From the NCBI RefSeq assembly GCF_000002995.4, contig NW_025062475.1, positions 9,366,187 to 9,430,186 on the forward strand: a stretch of 64,000 nt of DNA, in the 5' to 3' direction. The notes under the pieces were generated by a model. That model saw nothing but the letters and a program-made list of their open reading frames with translations, was not told where the DNA came from and did no database searches. Of the stretch, positions 1 to 13,600 are shown piece by piece. Source of the stretch: Brugia malayi. Lineage: Eukaryota > Nematoda > Chromadorea > Rhabditida > Onchocercidae. Both the position numbers and the translations under genes were made by a program. How positions within the stretch are numbered: position 1 is the first letter of the stretch; every line of letters begins with the position of its first letter.

Positions 1-104
1 TCTACAATATTCTGTCCCATGTATTTTGAATAAAGATTGAGTGAGTTACAGAATTAAAAGACGAAAAAAAGAACAAGACAAAACGAAACATACTGAAAAA
101 AAGT

Positions 105-2175
105 TTATTGAGAAGACGAAAGAGTAACAGGCATAGGGAAATTCTGACATGAATATTTGGAGAAAACATCCGGGCTACACCAAATTGCATTATTCAGAAC
201 ACGGACAGTAGTAAAAGCAGTAGTAGTGGAAGTATTACTGTTCCTGCTGTCATTATCTTCAAGAAACGCCTGCTGCTTACGAATTTGTGCAGAACGTGAT
301 GGCCGACTATACTGCAACCTTGCGATATCACGACGACATATTATGCAGCTCATCCGCATTCTGTTCTCGTTGATTGCATGCTAAAACGAATGATACAGAA
401 AAAAATAAAACCAAGAAAGTGAATGAATTTTCGAATTTAAACACCACCTAGAAATGAAAACCTGAGTCATTAACAAAGGAGATAAATCGCAACTACAGTT
501 GCACTTAACATGAGTTTTATGGATTATTCGCTTAAAATAATTGTCTGTTCATAAAGGAACATCTGTAATAATAGCCTTTATGGATTTTTAGAATAGGTTT
601 TCATCTTTTTTGTACGAAAAATGAAACTGCTTACAAAAATCAAATTTGTTCAAAATCAGGAGCATACACGAAGAAAAATACACACATAAAATATCGAATG
701 TTTCAAATACTGAAGACTAATCTAACCTAATTATATCATGTCGGCATTTCAGGCTTGTAACACAAGAACATTAATGAAATCATAGACAGCACAAGTTCCT
801 CAAAACCTGAAATAGTAACCTACCTCAATTAACTGGACCGCACAGTTCCTGCAGAATACTTTATGGCTGCAAGGAAAGGCTCGAACTGATGCACGCCGCT
901 GCACACATACACAGCATTCATCATCTACTCCATTGGCCCGATCTTCAGGTTCACAAGCAAGTTTTGTCTTCAAACGCTTCTGAAAGCTTGATTTCTTTAA
1001 GATTATGAATAGGATAGCAGAACAAGACTTGTATCCCAAGAAATTTTGAAAATCAAATCTTCCTCAAGAAAAGGAACACAACTCGGTTTAAAAAAGTATA
1101 AAGGCCTTTTTGTGGAGCAAAAATAGTCTGAAGGGCTTCAGATATGGGACCCCATTCTTTATATCTTTTTTCATTGGGATATAATTATCCTCTGATTCAC
1201 CTATTGTGACAAGAAGCTTATGACAGATGACATAATAACTCATACAGTTGAATTTGTAATCAGGCTTACTAAATTATTCTAATGCAAGATCACTCAAATA
1301 CGGGATCTCATCCTTTATATCGTTTCTCATCAAAATCGAACGGTATTCTGTGCTTTAAATTGAACTGATAGGATTTGTTAAAGTGTGAACAGCGCTATTC
1401 AACTCTAACTTCACTGTTTTCTTCCCTATAACAGTAGTCGAAAATGCGAGATGGATATCCCATCTTCAAGAGCTATCTCGAGATCGCTGTGTCATAAGAG
1501 AAAACATAACAAACAGAAGAGAGTATCTATAATGCTGACGTTTTACGAATTACGACAGTGCCCATATGTTGGTGAGATAGTGAAATACAGCAAGAGTGAA
1601 AAGCAATGATCACGCAGAGCAAGCTGAACGATCAATGGTGGTGTGCTATTGAAGTGACGAAGAACCCAACCCAGCTCACAGTGACAACACTAATCATCAC
1701 CCTGTCAATCTCTATTGGGAATAAGCAGGTCACCTCGTGATGAACAAGGACGAAAAGCATATTTCATGTGTGTGTGACAGTTCGCAAATGCATGCAAAAG
1801 TGGTGGTATTGATGCTATTCACGGATAATATCGAAATCCGTTCTCCTCAGAGCTCAAAATCGGTGGGTAGTGGTCATTTGCCGAGCCATCGGGAATAACA
1901 GCCAACGAATGCCGTACAACTAACCACAGTGAGGCCCTACGAAGGTCCTAGGCATAACAACAAGAAAAGAAGATAGTAACAATAACGGTAGGCAAGTGAT
2001 CTCGGCGATTCAGCATAAAACTTACCAGCAAAGCATCGATGTGTTGTCGTTGTGGCGAGGATAACCTGGCAGTGGAGCAACATGTCGGCTCACTACCTAG
2101 CAAGCAGTGCTCAGACTCAGGTCCAGGTGGCCGAACTCGTCGCCTCAAGAAATGTACTAGTCCAGAAAGTACCAT
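105..2175 (-). CDS. RING-finger (C3HC4) protein, putative E3 ubiquitin ligase
   Basis: Three exons: 2175-2026, 979-824 and 380-105, giving 193 residues with all junctions in phase 0. The RING runs across exons 2 and 3: CCVC, then [11 protein letters not shown], then CIIC, so the zinc ligands Cys-x2-Cys, Cys-x-His-x3-Cys-x2-Cys and Cys-x2-Cys are all present. This predicts a RING ubiquitin ligase; substrate and location cannot be read. The rest is low complexity: a Pro/Ser/Cys-rich N-terminus and a Ser/Thr-rich tail. Splice sites are GTAAGT at 2025 and GTAGGT at 823, with acceptors ending CAG at 980 and TTTTAG at 381. The start is the first ATG after an in-frame TAA in a notably GC-richer stretch, so a further 5' exon is possible. 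No family name is recognised beyond RING. Confidence 0.72.
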
Positions 2176-4072
2176 GCCTTAACGCCTCAGGCCACGTAGA
2201 CACCCGCACAGACTAATGCACACACCAAGCAGTGATCTATTGGCTTTTGCCACACCATAAGGGATCGTCCCCGGAGATGTCCTACAGCGACACACACACA
2301 CAGACAGACAGACAACTCGTTGTCATTTGCCCCTCCTCCGTCTAGACAGTCCTCTTCTCTACCTCTCTTCACTTGATACATGGTCGACTCCAGACGTCCC
2401 ATCTCTCTTCCACTTCCACACCGAAAAAATGACATGCAATTAGGCGTAGGGATGACACGACGTCTGCGCTCATTGTAAATGTGCGCCTGACACGCCCATT
2501 TGTCTGGTACAGTTGGACCTGTTTGTCTAAAGATAGAAGATATCTGAACGGTTGCAGGGATCATCATCAACCCATTATTTGCATGGACAGGGAGTGGACG
2601 GGCGATCAGGTCAAAAGACGACAAGCAGACTGATAATGATGCGTGCCGTGAAGCCAAACTGACTACCTGCATACCTGTCCCCATTACTACTTGTCTTAAC
2701 ACTCTGCAGCCCTGCAAACATTTTTTATCAAAATATCAACTATAACAATACGAATGCACGCACAAAACATTTTTTTAAGGATGGCAAGGGGTAGATGCAA
2801 AAGGCAATCAGCACAGTTGTGGAAAAAACAATAAAACTAGACAATCAATGTCTGAAATATGTACAGATAAAACAAGCACAACATTACGATTTGCAACAAA
2901 AAATTATGTCGTCCAACAACAGTAAGACGCAGTTCGTGTAATGCACACATACAACAATAGAAACTGGGACGTACTACAAATATATACACAAACCAAATGA
3001 ACGATTTGAAAAGGCTGAAAGAGGAATGAAGGATCAATAAAGCACTAGCACTACTTTTAGCGAAACACAATGAGTAATCTGTTCCATAGACAATATTTCA
3101 GAAGTAAAAGATGCGCAAATAGTTTCGACGATGAACGTAACTATTTTGTACGAATCTGTATTAATTTAAATACCACAAATAGATAGAAGTGCGTTTGGAT
3201 TTCGACTGATTTTCTAATTAATATAAAAAAAGAACATAAAAAATGTTCTTTCCAAAACTTAGAGCGACATTTCTAACAAAGACTCTACCACTTTATATGG
3301 TGGGTCACTAACATCGATAATCTTTAAGTATAGGTAATATTTGCCCGCAACCACCACCTTTATGTGTGTCCTGATTTAATATCGACATATTAAAAGTAAA
3401 AAATCCAAACAATATACTCTTTTGAATTATACACGTATAATTAACTGATTCTTTCAAACAAGAAGTACAAAACATGAGGTAAATCATTAGTGATTCCATT
3501 AAAGTATAACCGGCATGATCTATCAATGCTGCCGCTGCCTGTCGTCAAATAATTTGAAAATATTTTCCATTTGAGGTAACAAATTATAATGTATATAGAA
3601 AATAAACTACACTCGAGTTCTATAAGTCTGTGTGCTGACATTAACCAGTGTTTTTGCATGCCGACTAGTCCATTCGTGCATCATAATCATGGTATCTAAC
3701 AATGCTTTTCGTGCTTCCCTGCAATTCATATCTACCAGTTAATCTTCATTGATGATTATTTTTTGATAGCGCCATGCAACAGCGCTATATTCTCAAAGTA
3801 CTATATATTTTTAAAAGCATGCTGTACAGTTGATATATTTTGCTTTACCGTCAACTATCAGCGTTTAAGCAGATGAGCTGAACGGATTTGCGTAAATTTT
3901 AGATAAAAATTAACTTGTTAAGACAACTAATACCATTACAAAAGTTTGACTTTATCTCATTAATAGAAAAACAAAGCAGAATAACTCAAGACTCGAATAA
4001 AATAATAAATGTATTAAATTGACTCTTACAGCACTAGCTACCAAGTTCGCAATTTTAACTTCTTGTCTAAAC
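2176..4072. other. Non-coding stretch, GC-richer 5' flank of the RING gene
   Basis: No exon with acceptable splice sites and protein-like composition was found. From about 1560 to 2710 the base composition is visibly more balanced than the surrounding AT-rich DNA, with a short CA/GA dinucleotide run near 2290-2312. This is compatible with a promoter or 5' UTR for the minus-strand RING gene. A long open frame at 2187-2717 reads as low-complexity Cys/Val-rich peptide and is not accepted as coding. From 2720 to 4072 the sequence is AT-rich and featureless. Confidence 0.45.
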
Positions 4073-5714
4073 TCACTTGGTTAATGTGATATTTAAGGTT
4101 ATACCATCTCTTACGGCAGCATAACATTCATCCACTAATTCTGGCCATTTCATCCAAAGTTTTCGCTGCGCGAAACGACACACTTCATACAGTGCACAAG
4201 CACAGTTGGATTCAATCTCTTCAATCTCATCTGCCTGTAGTTGCTCCGATTTATAAAAATACTCAATCTTTTAAGTAGTTTTAATACTGGTATAAATTAA
4301 ATGAAATGAAAAATTTTCAAAATACACCTCCCCAATTATTGTTTCCAACCAGCCCTTAATCGACGAAACGATACAGAATAAAATATCATTAGATTCCAGA
4401 TCACATCGAGCGTGTTCTCGCGGCCAATTAGCAATCAAAAGATGTGCCACAAGTTCCGGGAGTCCTTGCCCGATTTTTTTTCCCAATAAGACGTAATTTG
4501 ACATTAAAACATTGATTTCTTGCGCAAAAGCTGATCGGAAGCTTTTCTGTCCTGCAATCATCAACAACAAGAATTTCTTCAACAGTTTAAAACAAGAAAT
4601 CATCGCCAGTCACTAAAAATTAATTACACTGTCTCTAAAAACTTCAAAAAAGAAGGTTAAACACTCAATATAACGCCTTTTTTTTGTAGAGAAGAATAAG
4701 TAGAATTCTAAATATATACCAAGTAAAAGTAGGGTTTAATGACACAAAATTACTTCATATTCTTTAGATATCCTAGCATCGTTTCGCATTCACGGCCTAA
4801 GTAGATTTTTGAAATAGCCTGAATTATTTAATTTACAAAAGTAATAACTTACTGACTGCCATAATAGCAGCGGTTACTGCAAATCCTCTGACTTCCTGTA
4901 TTGCGACACTTGCAACGTGACAAGCAAATCGATTCCAGTCTTCATCACTGAGGCATAACCTTCCTTCATTCATTGCAGTTCCTGGAACAAAAATTCAGTC
5001 ATTTTTTACAATTTTCGTTTAAGTGAAAATAAGTAATTTTGATCGTGGACCAGTATTTTTAGCATTGATAAGAGTTTTATATTTTCTATTCTCCTAATAT
5101 GAAAATTAAGACGAAAAAAAAAGCATCAAAATTTAAAAAACTCGGTAGACTTCTAATGTTTTAGTCTTTTGACTTGATGGAAATAACTATTTCATCATAA
5201 AAAGCAGTACCATAAGACATTTCCGGAGATAGAGGAAAAAAGTATTATAAGTTTGCTGAATAATGAGCAAAGAAATTTTACTGAATTTGTCATGCATCGA
5301 GCAACAATCGCTAACAGCAAGGTCAAACAAACTGATGAGTTCATCTGCAGTTATCATAGAGGCATCTAGAGGTTTTCGTGTCTCTTTACCGTCGAAAGCA
5401 CTTCGCAGCATCATTTCTCCCAGTTGCAATTCATTAATAGATTGCTTCTCTTTCTTCCCTTGCTCCAATGATTTCCTTTTCGCACTACCATCACTGAGCG
5501 CTGATTCGATATTTTTAAACATCTGATGTCCCCGAGCTATCTTCATATTTCTTTCTCGAGTTTTCTTCTCCCCGAAGCTTTTGAGCGGCGAATTATTTCT
5601 GGTAATCGTTAGTTTGCTTAGTTTCTCAGTAGTACTGCAATCCAAACTAAGATCTCGATAAATTGTCGAATTATTAATTCCTGATTGAATGTCAGTGGGT
5701 CCATCATTGGACAT
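4073..5714 (-). CDS. MIF4G-like helical protein, second gene of a gop-1 gene pair
   Basis: Four exons: 5714-5282, 4981-4853, 4551-4328 and 4234-4073. All phases close to 315 residues plus stop. The first ~100 residues are polar and basic (Ser/Lys/Arg/Glu), probably disordered. From about residue 105 to the end the protein is predicted all-helical, with motifs such as LSDEDWNRFACHVA, GLPELVAHLL and WMKWPELVDECY that recall the single MIF4G domain of MIF4GD/SLIP1-type translation adaptors. That family call is an impression, not an alignment. The gene lies 558 bases downstream of the gop-1 stop on the same strand and has a TTTTTCAG acceptor nine bases before its ATG. It is therefore probably trans-spliced and may be the positional counterpart of C. 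elegans gop-2. Confidence 0.6.
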
Positions 5715-5730
5715 AGCACACACCTGAAAA
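5715..5730 (-). promoter_or_regulatory. Probable spliced-leader acceptor of the downstream gop-pair gene
   Basis: On the minus strand the sequence reads TTTTTCAG followed by GTGTGTGCT and then the ATG at 5714. A canonical nematode acceptor nine bases before a start codon, with no upstream donor in sight, is what an SL trans-splice site looks like. The 540 bases between it and the gop-1 stop contain no convincing exon. Confidence 0.5.
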
Positions 5731-6271
5731 ACTACTTTTATCACTTCGCTCTATCACTTTTAGCAGCTAGGAAGCAATGCAAAAGTTTCTTGCACTAAAA
5801 AAATCTTAAATCTAATTTTTTTCTAACCTATAACGCCATAAAAACCACTGCAATTTCTCATTAGAGAAATTAACAAGAAATAAAAATAATAAGAAATGTG
5901 ACAGAGGCAGATATATTAATGCAATGCATTTTCTCACGTAGAAATCAGTAAATACAAAAAGGAATGTTAAGTACTTCATTCAAGAACTAATAAATAGTTC
6001 AAGTCAAAATACACGTACAAAAACGGATTACAATCCAGAAGTATTATTATAAATACTGTATACTGAAATCCGTCAAAGGGGTCTGGGGTTTATTAAATTA
6101 CTCTATAAATTAACGAAATTCATAGAGGGAGTAAGGATAAGCTGTTGAGGGTCTTATTAATACAACAAATGATTACACCCTGCAAAATAAATACATAGAA
6201 TGACGAAAAAATAAATAACACTGATGTAGAATTAGTTTCACAATTTTTCTAATATTTATATAATCTTGGAT

Positions 6272-9200
6272 TTACATGTCTTCTACTTTCCAATCTTCAT
6301 TTGTTGAAGGACCTGCACCATGTTCAGGATCATCGGGAACAATATTTAATGAACAGCTGGACGATCTGCTGCTACATGGACTGCATATTTGTGGCTGTCT
6401 TCGTAATGATCCAGGTAGACAACCTTTAACTATCCGAAATGGATTCTTATTATTCCTCAGTGTAGAAGATTTGCGTGCAATCCCGAACAAATCACAAATC
6501 TGATCCAGTTTACACTGCCTTGCTGTCTGTCTACCCTAAAAATTGTTTTTCTATAAAGTATGGCTTAACCTCTATAGTCTGCATTTTTTCACTGCTGATT
6601 ACTTCTTTTGTTTTTATTAATAGTTTTTATTCAGTATATGTCAGTAAAGAGCAAAAGTTTTAATGCACTGAATTCTACGCATAAAAAAAAAAACAAATAT
6701 GAAAACTTCAAATCTAAAAAACATAATATCTATTCCGCTGACTGAACAAAACATTTGAATTCCGATGTATGAAAGGAAGATGAGAAATATTTAAAGAAAA
6801 AAAAACCTTCGTAAGACGTTGTTTGGCAGCCATACATCGGATATGGTCATCAAACAAAAATTTTGCACTGAAATAAAATGCACCATTTGCTTCCGAACGA
6901 CTGCTTGCATTATTAACAATAATATGAAGCGCACGACTGTCACCAAGATCACTCGTTAGCTGTGTGTCCTAAAATGATATATTCACTGATCGAAAAACTG
7001 CCATCATATGATTTCGTTTAGGACAGTATGAAATTTACTTGTAAAAGACCAACAAATCGGACAATGGCCCATCCCATACGCCTGCTATCTGGTTCTACCA
7101 ATATCAACTGCGCCTGGTCCGTAACAAGGAATCGATGAACTTTTTCGCTTTTCTCATTCATAACTGTGCAAGCAAGCAAATCACTGTTTTCTATAACCAA
7201 CAATGCTACGCAAAGTATAAAGAGTGAAATTAAATTAAAAAATAGAATTAAAAATAAATAGAAAAAAAAAGAAAGAGAAACAAATCGAAACCGAGGTTGA
7301 TACAGTCGTTTACTTCAACAAACGCATCAATTTTAGATAATATCGGTAATCGTGTCTCTTCTTCATCGCGCAGATCTAATGCGAAATGCCTCAAGTGAAA
7401 GAACAGCTGGATATTCTAAAAAAAAAAAAAAAAAAATTATAAGCACTGCGCCTAGTACACATATATTAGGATAAAGTTAAACAGAAAAAAATTTTCACCC
7501 TTCGAGTTCGTTCTTCATTGCCACATGGTAAGCGCTTATTAAGCGATACACCATTCAGTGGTGTACTAGGAGGAGGAAGCAAAAGCGATGAATCAGTACT
7601 GATACTTCCAATTTGGATTTTATTCCGCTAAAAGCAACGATTAGTTTCAAGAAAGCATGGAGTATATTTTTAAAATAATGAAAACATTGGAACAAACCTC
7701 GAAATTATAAAATTCATCCTCAAACATCTCCAAAAATAATTCTTCCGAATAAACAGATGGTGTGAGCATGCTAACAAGGCTTGCTATAATTTTTCCTGCT
7801 CTCCTTTCACATTCTACTTGCGCATCTACAGATGCATCCATGATCAGTAACAACTGCCTTAAGACAATACAGCATAATTCAACTGTTACTGTACGAATAA
7901 ACGTGTCTGAAAATTTGCGGCAATGCTTCAACTGGTCGACACTAGATAACAGAAATAACAATTAATGAGCAGCTGAAATAATACCTTTCTCAACACTTCT
8001 AATTATGATATCCAGCAATCCATTCAGGAAATTGTCATCGGAAAGACCAACGACATCGGAAGTGAACTGCACAGCATCCAGGATTTCTCTCCTTGCTCCT
8101 GAAATATTGCAAAATAAGTTAATTCCATATTGAGATCTAATACAACACAAACAAAAAGAGAGACTGCTATGTTTCGGGCTTAAAATTCCAAAACAATTCA
8201 ATTCGAACAAAATTATCGATTAGGAATCGCTTTCAGTGTGGTAACGGTAATACCTTTGTTCTGACAAAGGGCATAAATGAAAATAAGTCCGTAAAAAGCC
8301 GAATAGTCATGCCTCGAACAATCCAACGCATTCAGATATCCATTAAAAAATGCTCTGAAATTCGTCATTCTGAGATTAGGCTACAGGAAATTCAAATATT
8401 CAGTATGAATTTCAAACATACAAATACTAATAGAAATAAACCTCGGTTCTATGTCTTTAGCTTTCATATTCGTAAGAATCCACGATGCTTTTTCATTACG
8501 AATCCATTGATACTCTATATCGGAACCATCACCAAAAAAGAATGACGATAAAAGTGTTTGTACTGCCTATAAATTCAGTTTATCTTTTATAACATACATC
8601 TGCAATTTATGGATCAACATAAAAAAGGAGAGTGGTACTGAACTACAGCAATAAAAAAGATATTTATGCATAAATACTCAGTATACAAATACAAAAAAAT
8701 TAAGGACGTCACGCTTAAATTATAAGGAAACAAATAACCCGCTAAGAACTGTTACAAAATACAGTCTCACAAACATCTCACTATTTAACATACATGGAAA
8801 TCATCGACGATCAGGAGAAACTGAGCAAGAAAGAAAAGAGAAGATACTGGTGTTAAAATAGCGGTGCCGGGATAAAAGTGAATACCGCCAAGAGATGAAA
8901 GATACAGCGATCCCAGTAGTCTTTCAAAAACTACTTCTATAAGTACAGCAGAAAGTTTCTCGTCCTAAAATATAAAATTTCAATTATCTGTCAAAATATT
9001 TGTAAAAAAATTTGCAACATTTGAAGGAAATGTGACTATTATGTAAATAATCAGAGAATAAAATCCTGTTTATTTCTGAAAAATGACATGAATGAATATA
9101 AAAAAGACAGGGAGTCAAAAACCAACTTTTATAAGTAAAATATCGTTGAGGTAATGCATATAATCAAGATAATCATCAATCATAGCATCAAGCTTTTTGC

Positions 9201-10676
9201 GATTGCTAGATTCATTTTCAGCCGACCGAACAAAATGATCGATTTCAATCGACTGTCTTGCAATAAAATCGCTCAACGCACAGAAGTAAGCTCGAGAGTG
9301 AGCACGAACAAAGCTTCGCATTGCTTCGTCTTCTACTTAAAATATCAGAGAAACAATTGCCCTCGATTTCATGTTTTCAATAGAACTACTTTACAAAAAT
9401 TATGAATACCTCTGTATATGTTCAGCGTGGTCGTTCGTACTGCAATGCGCACCATAGCTTCATTATGATTTTGAAATTTAATGGCTTCTGTGTACAATGG
9501 AAAATCTTGATTAACCTGAAAACCACTAGATACGAATATGGAATAAGTCATAATGATAAAGGACTAGTAATAAAAAGCAGACGAACCTCATTGAAAAAAA
9601 AGTGTATTGTATACATATTAAGTTTGAAGGAAAGCGTTTTCAAAAAGGATATGTAATAGGCCATGATCTCCTCATTTTCAAAATTAAAGTGATACATAAT
9701 AATTGAATTAACATGATTATTGCTGAGCAAATAATCTGAAAATAACTGGCATATTAATTATTATAACTACTTAGTTAAAACGCTGTTTCATAAGAAGAAT
9801 TAAAGAAATCTGCTTTATCATTACTTCAACCTCCCCCCCTAAAAAAAAAAAAAAAAAAAAAAAACGACAGACTAACATAAAGAAGTTTTATGACGTATAT
9901 TTTCGAATAAAATGTTGAGCGTTTGCAATAGCTGAACACAGATAAAGGATCCACAATTCTGTTTCATTATGGAAAGGAAATATTCCAACATTTGTCGTTC
10001 CAAAAAAAAACTGAAAAGTATATTTTAGATGGTTGTTTCTTGTTATCTACTACTCTAAGAAAAATAAGACAAAAATCAGAACGTGTAGCATTTGTATCCA
10101 TTAATCAGGTCTTTTTCTCTCTTTCGCTGATTGATGTAAACAAGTATGAAATGAGCAGCTAGCAAAACAGAAGAAAAAATTTAGTTCCAAAGCAAACTGT
10201 ATTCTATTTCATTTCGGTTTCCTATAAATTTTCCTGTAAAATTGATTCCTGCACTAGAATACATATGAAACTGCGCTATGCATTTATAATTAGCATAATG
10301 ACTTGATATGTAATAAATTTAGGCATACATATATAACTTACTCAAAAACAGAACTTTCATTTTGGTCACCCCAAATTAAAATTTCAGCTATTGCTCTCAG
10401 GCATTCCACCAACAATTTACGGTTATTCTCTGTTACTTGCTCGTTCTTGCGAAGTATTTCATGCAAATACCTAAAAAATACTGAAAACAAAAACAAAGAA
10501 GAAAAAATAAAGAGGAAATTAAAAATAATCACAAATCTAAAACAGATGAAACAAAAACATTACTACCTAACTTGGACATAACCGTTCAACAAATAATGGA
10601 CAGCTCACTTTAGATATTCCAACGAATGCGGATTTTTTGGTTTCCACAAGGAAGATATGCCCAGCCGTCTAAGCAT
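6272..10676 (-). CDS. gop-1: GOP-1 / CLEC16A / Ema endosome-maturation protein
   Basis: Sixteen exons: 10676-10609, 10470-10342, 10010-9877, 9735-9587, 9515-9410, 9335-9127, 8964-8794, 8566-8442, 8369-8254, 8098-7985, 7906-7698, 7627-7499, 7415-7292, 7190-7039, 6968-6807 and 6535-6272. Every phase closes, giving 786 residues. Family identity is plain: the N-terminal FPL region (about 45-200) has [41 protein letters not shown] and LYTEAIKF. Further on are [41 protein letters not shown] and [15 protein letters not shown]. The last ~85 residues are a Ser-rich unconserved tail. In flies and worms the family acts in endosome and phagosome maturation and autophagy, and GOP-1 is linked to RAB-2 activation. 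Several donors are weak (GTTCGT, GTTGGT, GTTTAT), as is common here. The ATG at 10676 aligns with the short vertebrate N-terminus. Confidence 0.95.
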
Positions 10677-13600
10677 CGTATCTGCTCAATAAATCCTAAC
10701 ACTTAAACAAATAAGATCACATGCTCTGAAACGATATGTCATGAAGGTATCTTTCAAGATCGTACTGATACATGGGTCAGACTCACCCAATCTACTTGCT
10801 AAGTGTCAATCGCTCTACCCACACTTTCCTTTTCACTTACTCCCACAAAACATCGATAAAAAGGAATAAAGGAACCGTTTGCTTGCGCCATTTGCAATTG
10901 TGAAGCAATCATTCTTAAGAAGTAGCAAAACGCATCGGAGAAATGGGTTTGGATGTGATTCGCGACGAAAAACAGAACTTTCCTATCTCTTTGCTATGAT
11001 GATTGGTCAGAACGAAAACTTTGAGTCCACGTCGATTTCATTTTACTCGTATTAGGAGTTTAATTGAGATGCTTTGGTAATGGCTAGAATACATTCGTAT
11101 TTTTGATGGTAGCCGAATCAGCCAAGGTAATCAGATTACGCCTAAAAGTAGTTTATGTGTTCTTTGATAATTCGGATCTCAGAGTAGAGAGATTCTTGAT
11201 TACTTGAATCCGTCAATTATGAGTCCATGAATAACTGCTATTGCGATAAGTTTCCACAATTGCGTATTGCGAAAGTTTCCACAATTTCGTCGCACATCCC
11301 TTTATAATTTTATTATTAAAATGTCAGTTTTTTGTAGGATTTGTGCTCAGATTTAAGTTTTTTTTCTGTACCAAAAACATTTCTAAATATTTTGGTAGCA
11401 TGAAATGGATGGCAGTTGCCGATAAACAATGAAATAATAACCCTGAAATCCCTAAGCTTGTAGTGAAAATTTTATTTATCTTAGTTATCGTTCACTGACA
11501 CTGAGAATTGTTTTTAAAAAAAGATAGATGAAAGAACCAAAAAATGAATGTGATTAGAAGACAAAAACCAAACCTCTTTTACAGACTATTCTAACTCATT
11601 TCTTTTCCATCAGTTTTAATGTACTTTGATGTAAAATAAGAAATGATAATCTCGTAAAGCTCAGGCAGCTTCATGAAAAAAACTATTTTGGTCCTTTTCC
11701 CAAGAGATACCCATTTGAATTTGTATGTTTTTTTTGTGTGTGAGAAACTGGTGCTGCTAATTATTTGTTAATATCTCTCATGCATTTGCTTGGATTTAAA
11801 TTGAGAACTATTTTAAATTAATTTGTTATTACTAACATGAATGAAATTGGCAATTAGCAGAGCAACACTTCGCTGATAGGTGAGAAGAAGTAGAACGATG
11901 ATAGGCGACATTATTAATTTGGGCCATCCTTTCGTGTTCTTTTAAGTAATTAAATTTTTACATTGAACAGTGGACCAAATGATACCGATGACCTCTTGGA
12001 GCTGTCTCTTCTCGCATTATCCTATTTACTTAATGGTCGTGCTCATATACACCCTTTTATGTCTTCTCATCTCTTTTCAACAATTTCTTTTTAATTCTGC
12101 TTTTGATAGCTTTCTTGTTTATGTTCTTGAAGTAGCATTTTCAAAGTGCTAGATTTTTTTGGAAAGATTTTCTTTGGAAAGAAACATCCACTTAATCCCG
12201 TAAGGAATCCGAGCATCGTTAAGCGCAATGTTAACCCGCTTGCCTTAATCGCGAAAGTAATCTCTTCATTGCTTTATTTAATTCATCACCTAATCAAGTT
12301 ACTAACTTTTGCAGAAGCTTCAAGAATATGTATCACCATGTTTGGATATTATCCACTTGTCGGATTATTTAAGCATTAGAATGGATTATTGAAGTAAATT
12401 TTGCTGTTAAAAAATTCATAATTAATATTAAGAAACTGTATTAAATTAATAACTGTCGATTAATTGCGTTTGGTTCTTGTGATTTTGAATGTTTAGTTTA
12501 TTCAACTCTGCAAATACCGTAGTAGCGCAAAAATTTGATGATGCGTTTAGTTTTTCCATGTGTTCCGCCTTCCTTGGCCCTGTTAATGACACTTGTCACA
12601 AATTGTCGTTATATTCTTCTCTGACAGAGTTTGTCCTATTCCTTGGTGTTCATTTTTTACAAACATTTCCAAAAGGTCATTTCCTCTCTGTCTTTGCTCA
12701 GCAGTTTTACTGGAATTGAAGAACCATTTTGGCGGTAATTCATAGCAAGTAATAACAATTTTAGTCACTCTTCATCACATCATATGTTGTTGTTGTCCTT
12801 TTTATCAAACTCCTCATATATATTATTTATACATACAAATGCAACTTCAGATAATGCAGAAAGAGAACAGTCGACCTTTTTAAGGTTGACAGCTTATTAG
12901 GAGAGTGAATAAATGGATTGCCAGCAGTCGGTGAGATCGGAAGTACTCAAGCTATACGCTAGTCATCGATTAAATTGTTTTCATTTCTAATAACAGGTAT
13001 CACAAGCAATTCAGTGCTGAGTGCAGGTGTAAAGTAATACTACTGCTACTGTATATTATTAGCGTTACCATGACTGTTATCGCTAATGTTGTTGTAATTG
13101 TTACTTATTAACCATTATGATTTCTTATTGCTATTTATTATATTGTTGCCATCACTAATAAAACATCTACGTACAGTTCACAATATTTTATGTTGAATCA
13201 GTTATTTTCCTAGTCCTTTTGGTATTGCATCATCTCCCATAATTAATTGACTTGAATTTTATCCCATCATATTCTTTTTCATTTTTCATTCCCTGTTGTA
13301 GTAACATCAAACAGTGCTAATGTTATGCTCTAGTTTCTTAACTTATCATTTTATATTTCGAAACTCCAAAATAAATCTCATCTTCACCTTGCATTCTTTT
13401 ACTGGTTTAAGCACTATCACAGCAGCAAACAGTTTGATTGTTTGTATTAAACTGGTTTACACATTGCGTAATTTTGATGTCTTGTTAACTTTCTTTTTGT
13501 TTTGATATAATCTCTATTTATCGTTCTCTCCTATTGTGTCATTATTTCTTTTCGGTGGTTGCTCTTAACTATAACTATGTTTTATATAGCGTTTTTCAGA

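Noticed and set aside
2187..2717. 176-codon minus-strand open frame
   Set aside because: Composition is odd (Cys/Val runs from a CA repeat), there are no matching splice sites or homology, and it lies in a GC-richer region where long frames arise by chance.
11970..12768. Several overlapping frames on both strands
   Set aside because: Hydrophobic low-complexity peptides without acceptable exon boundaries; treated as intergenic noise.
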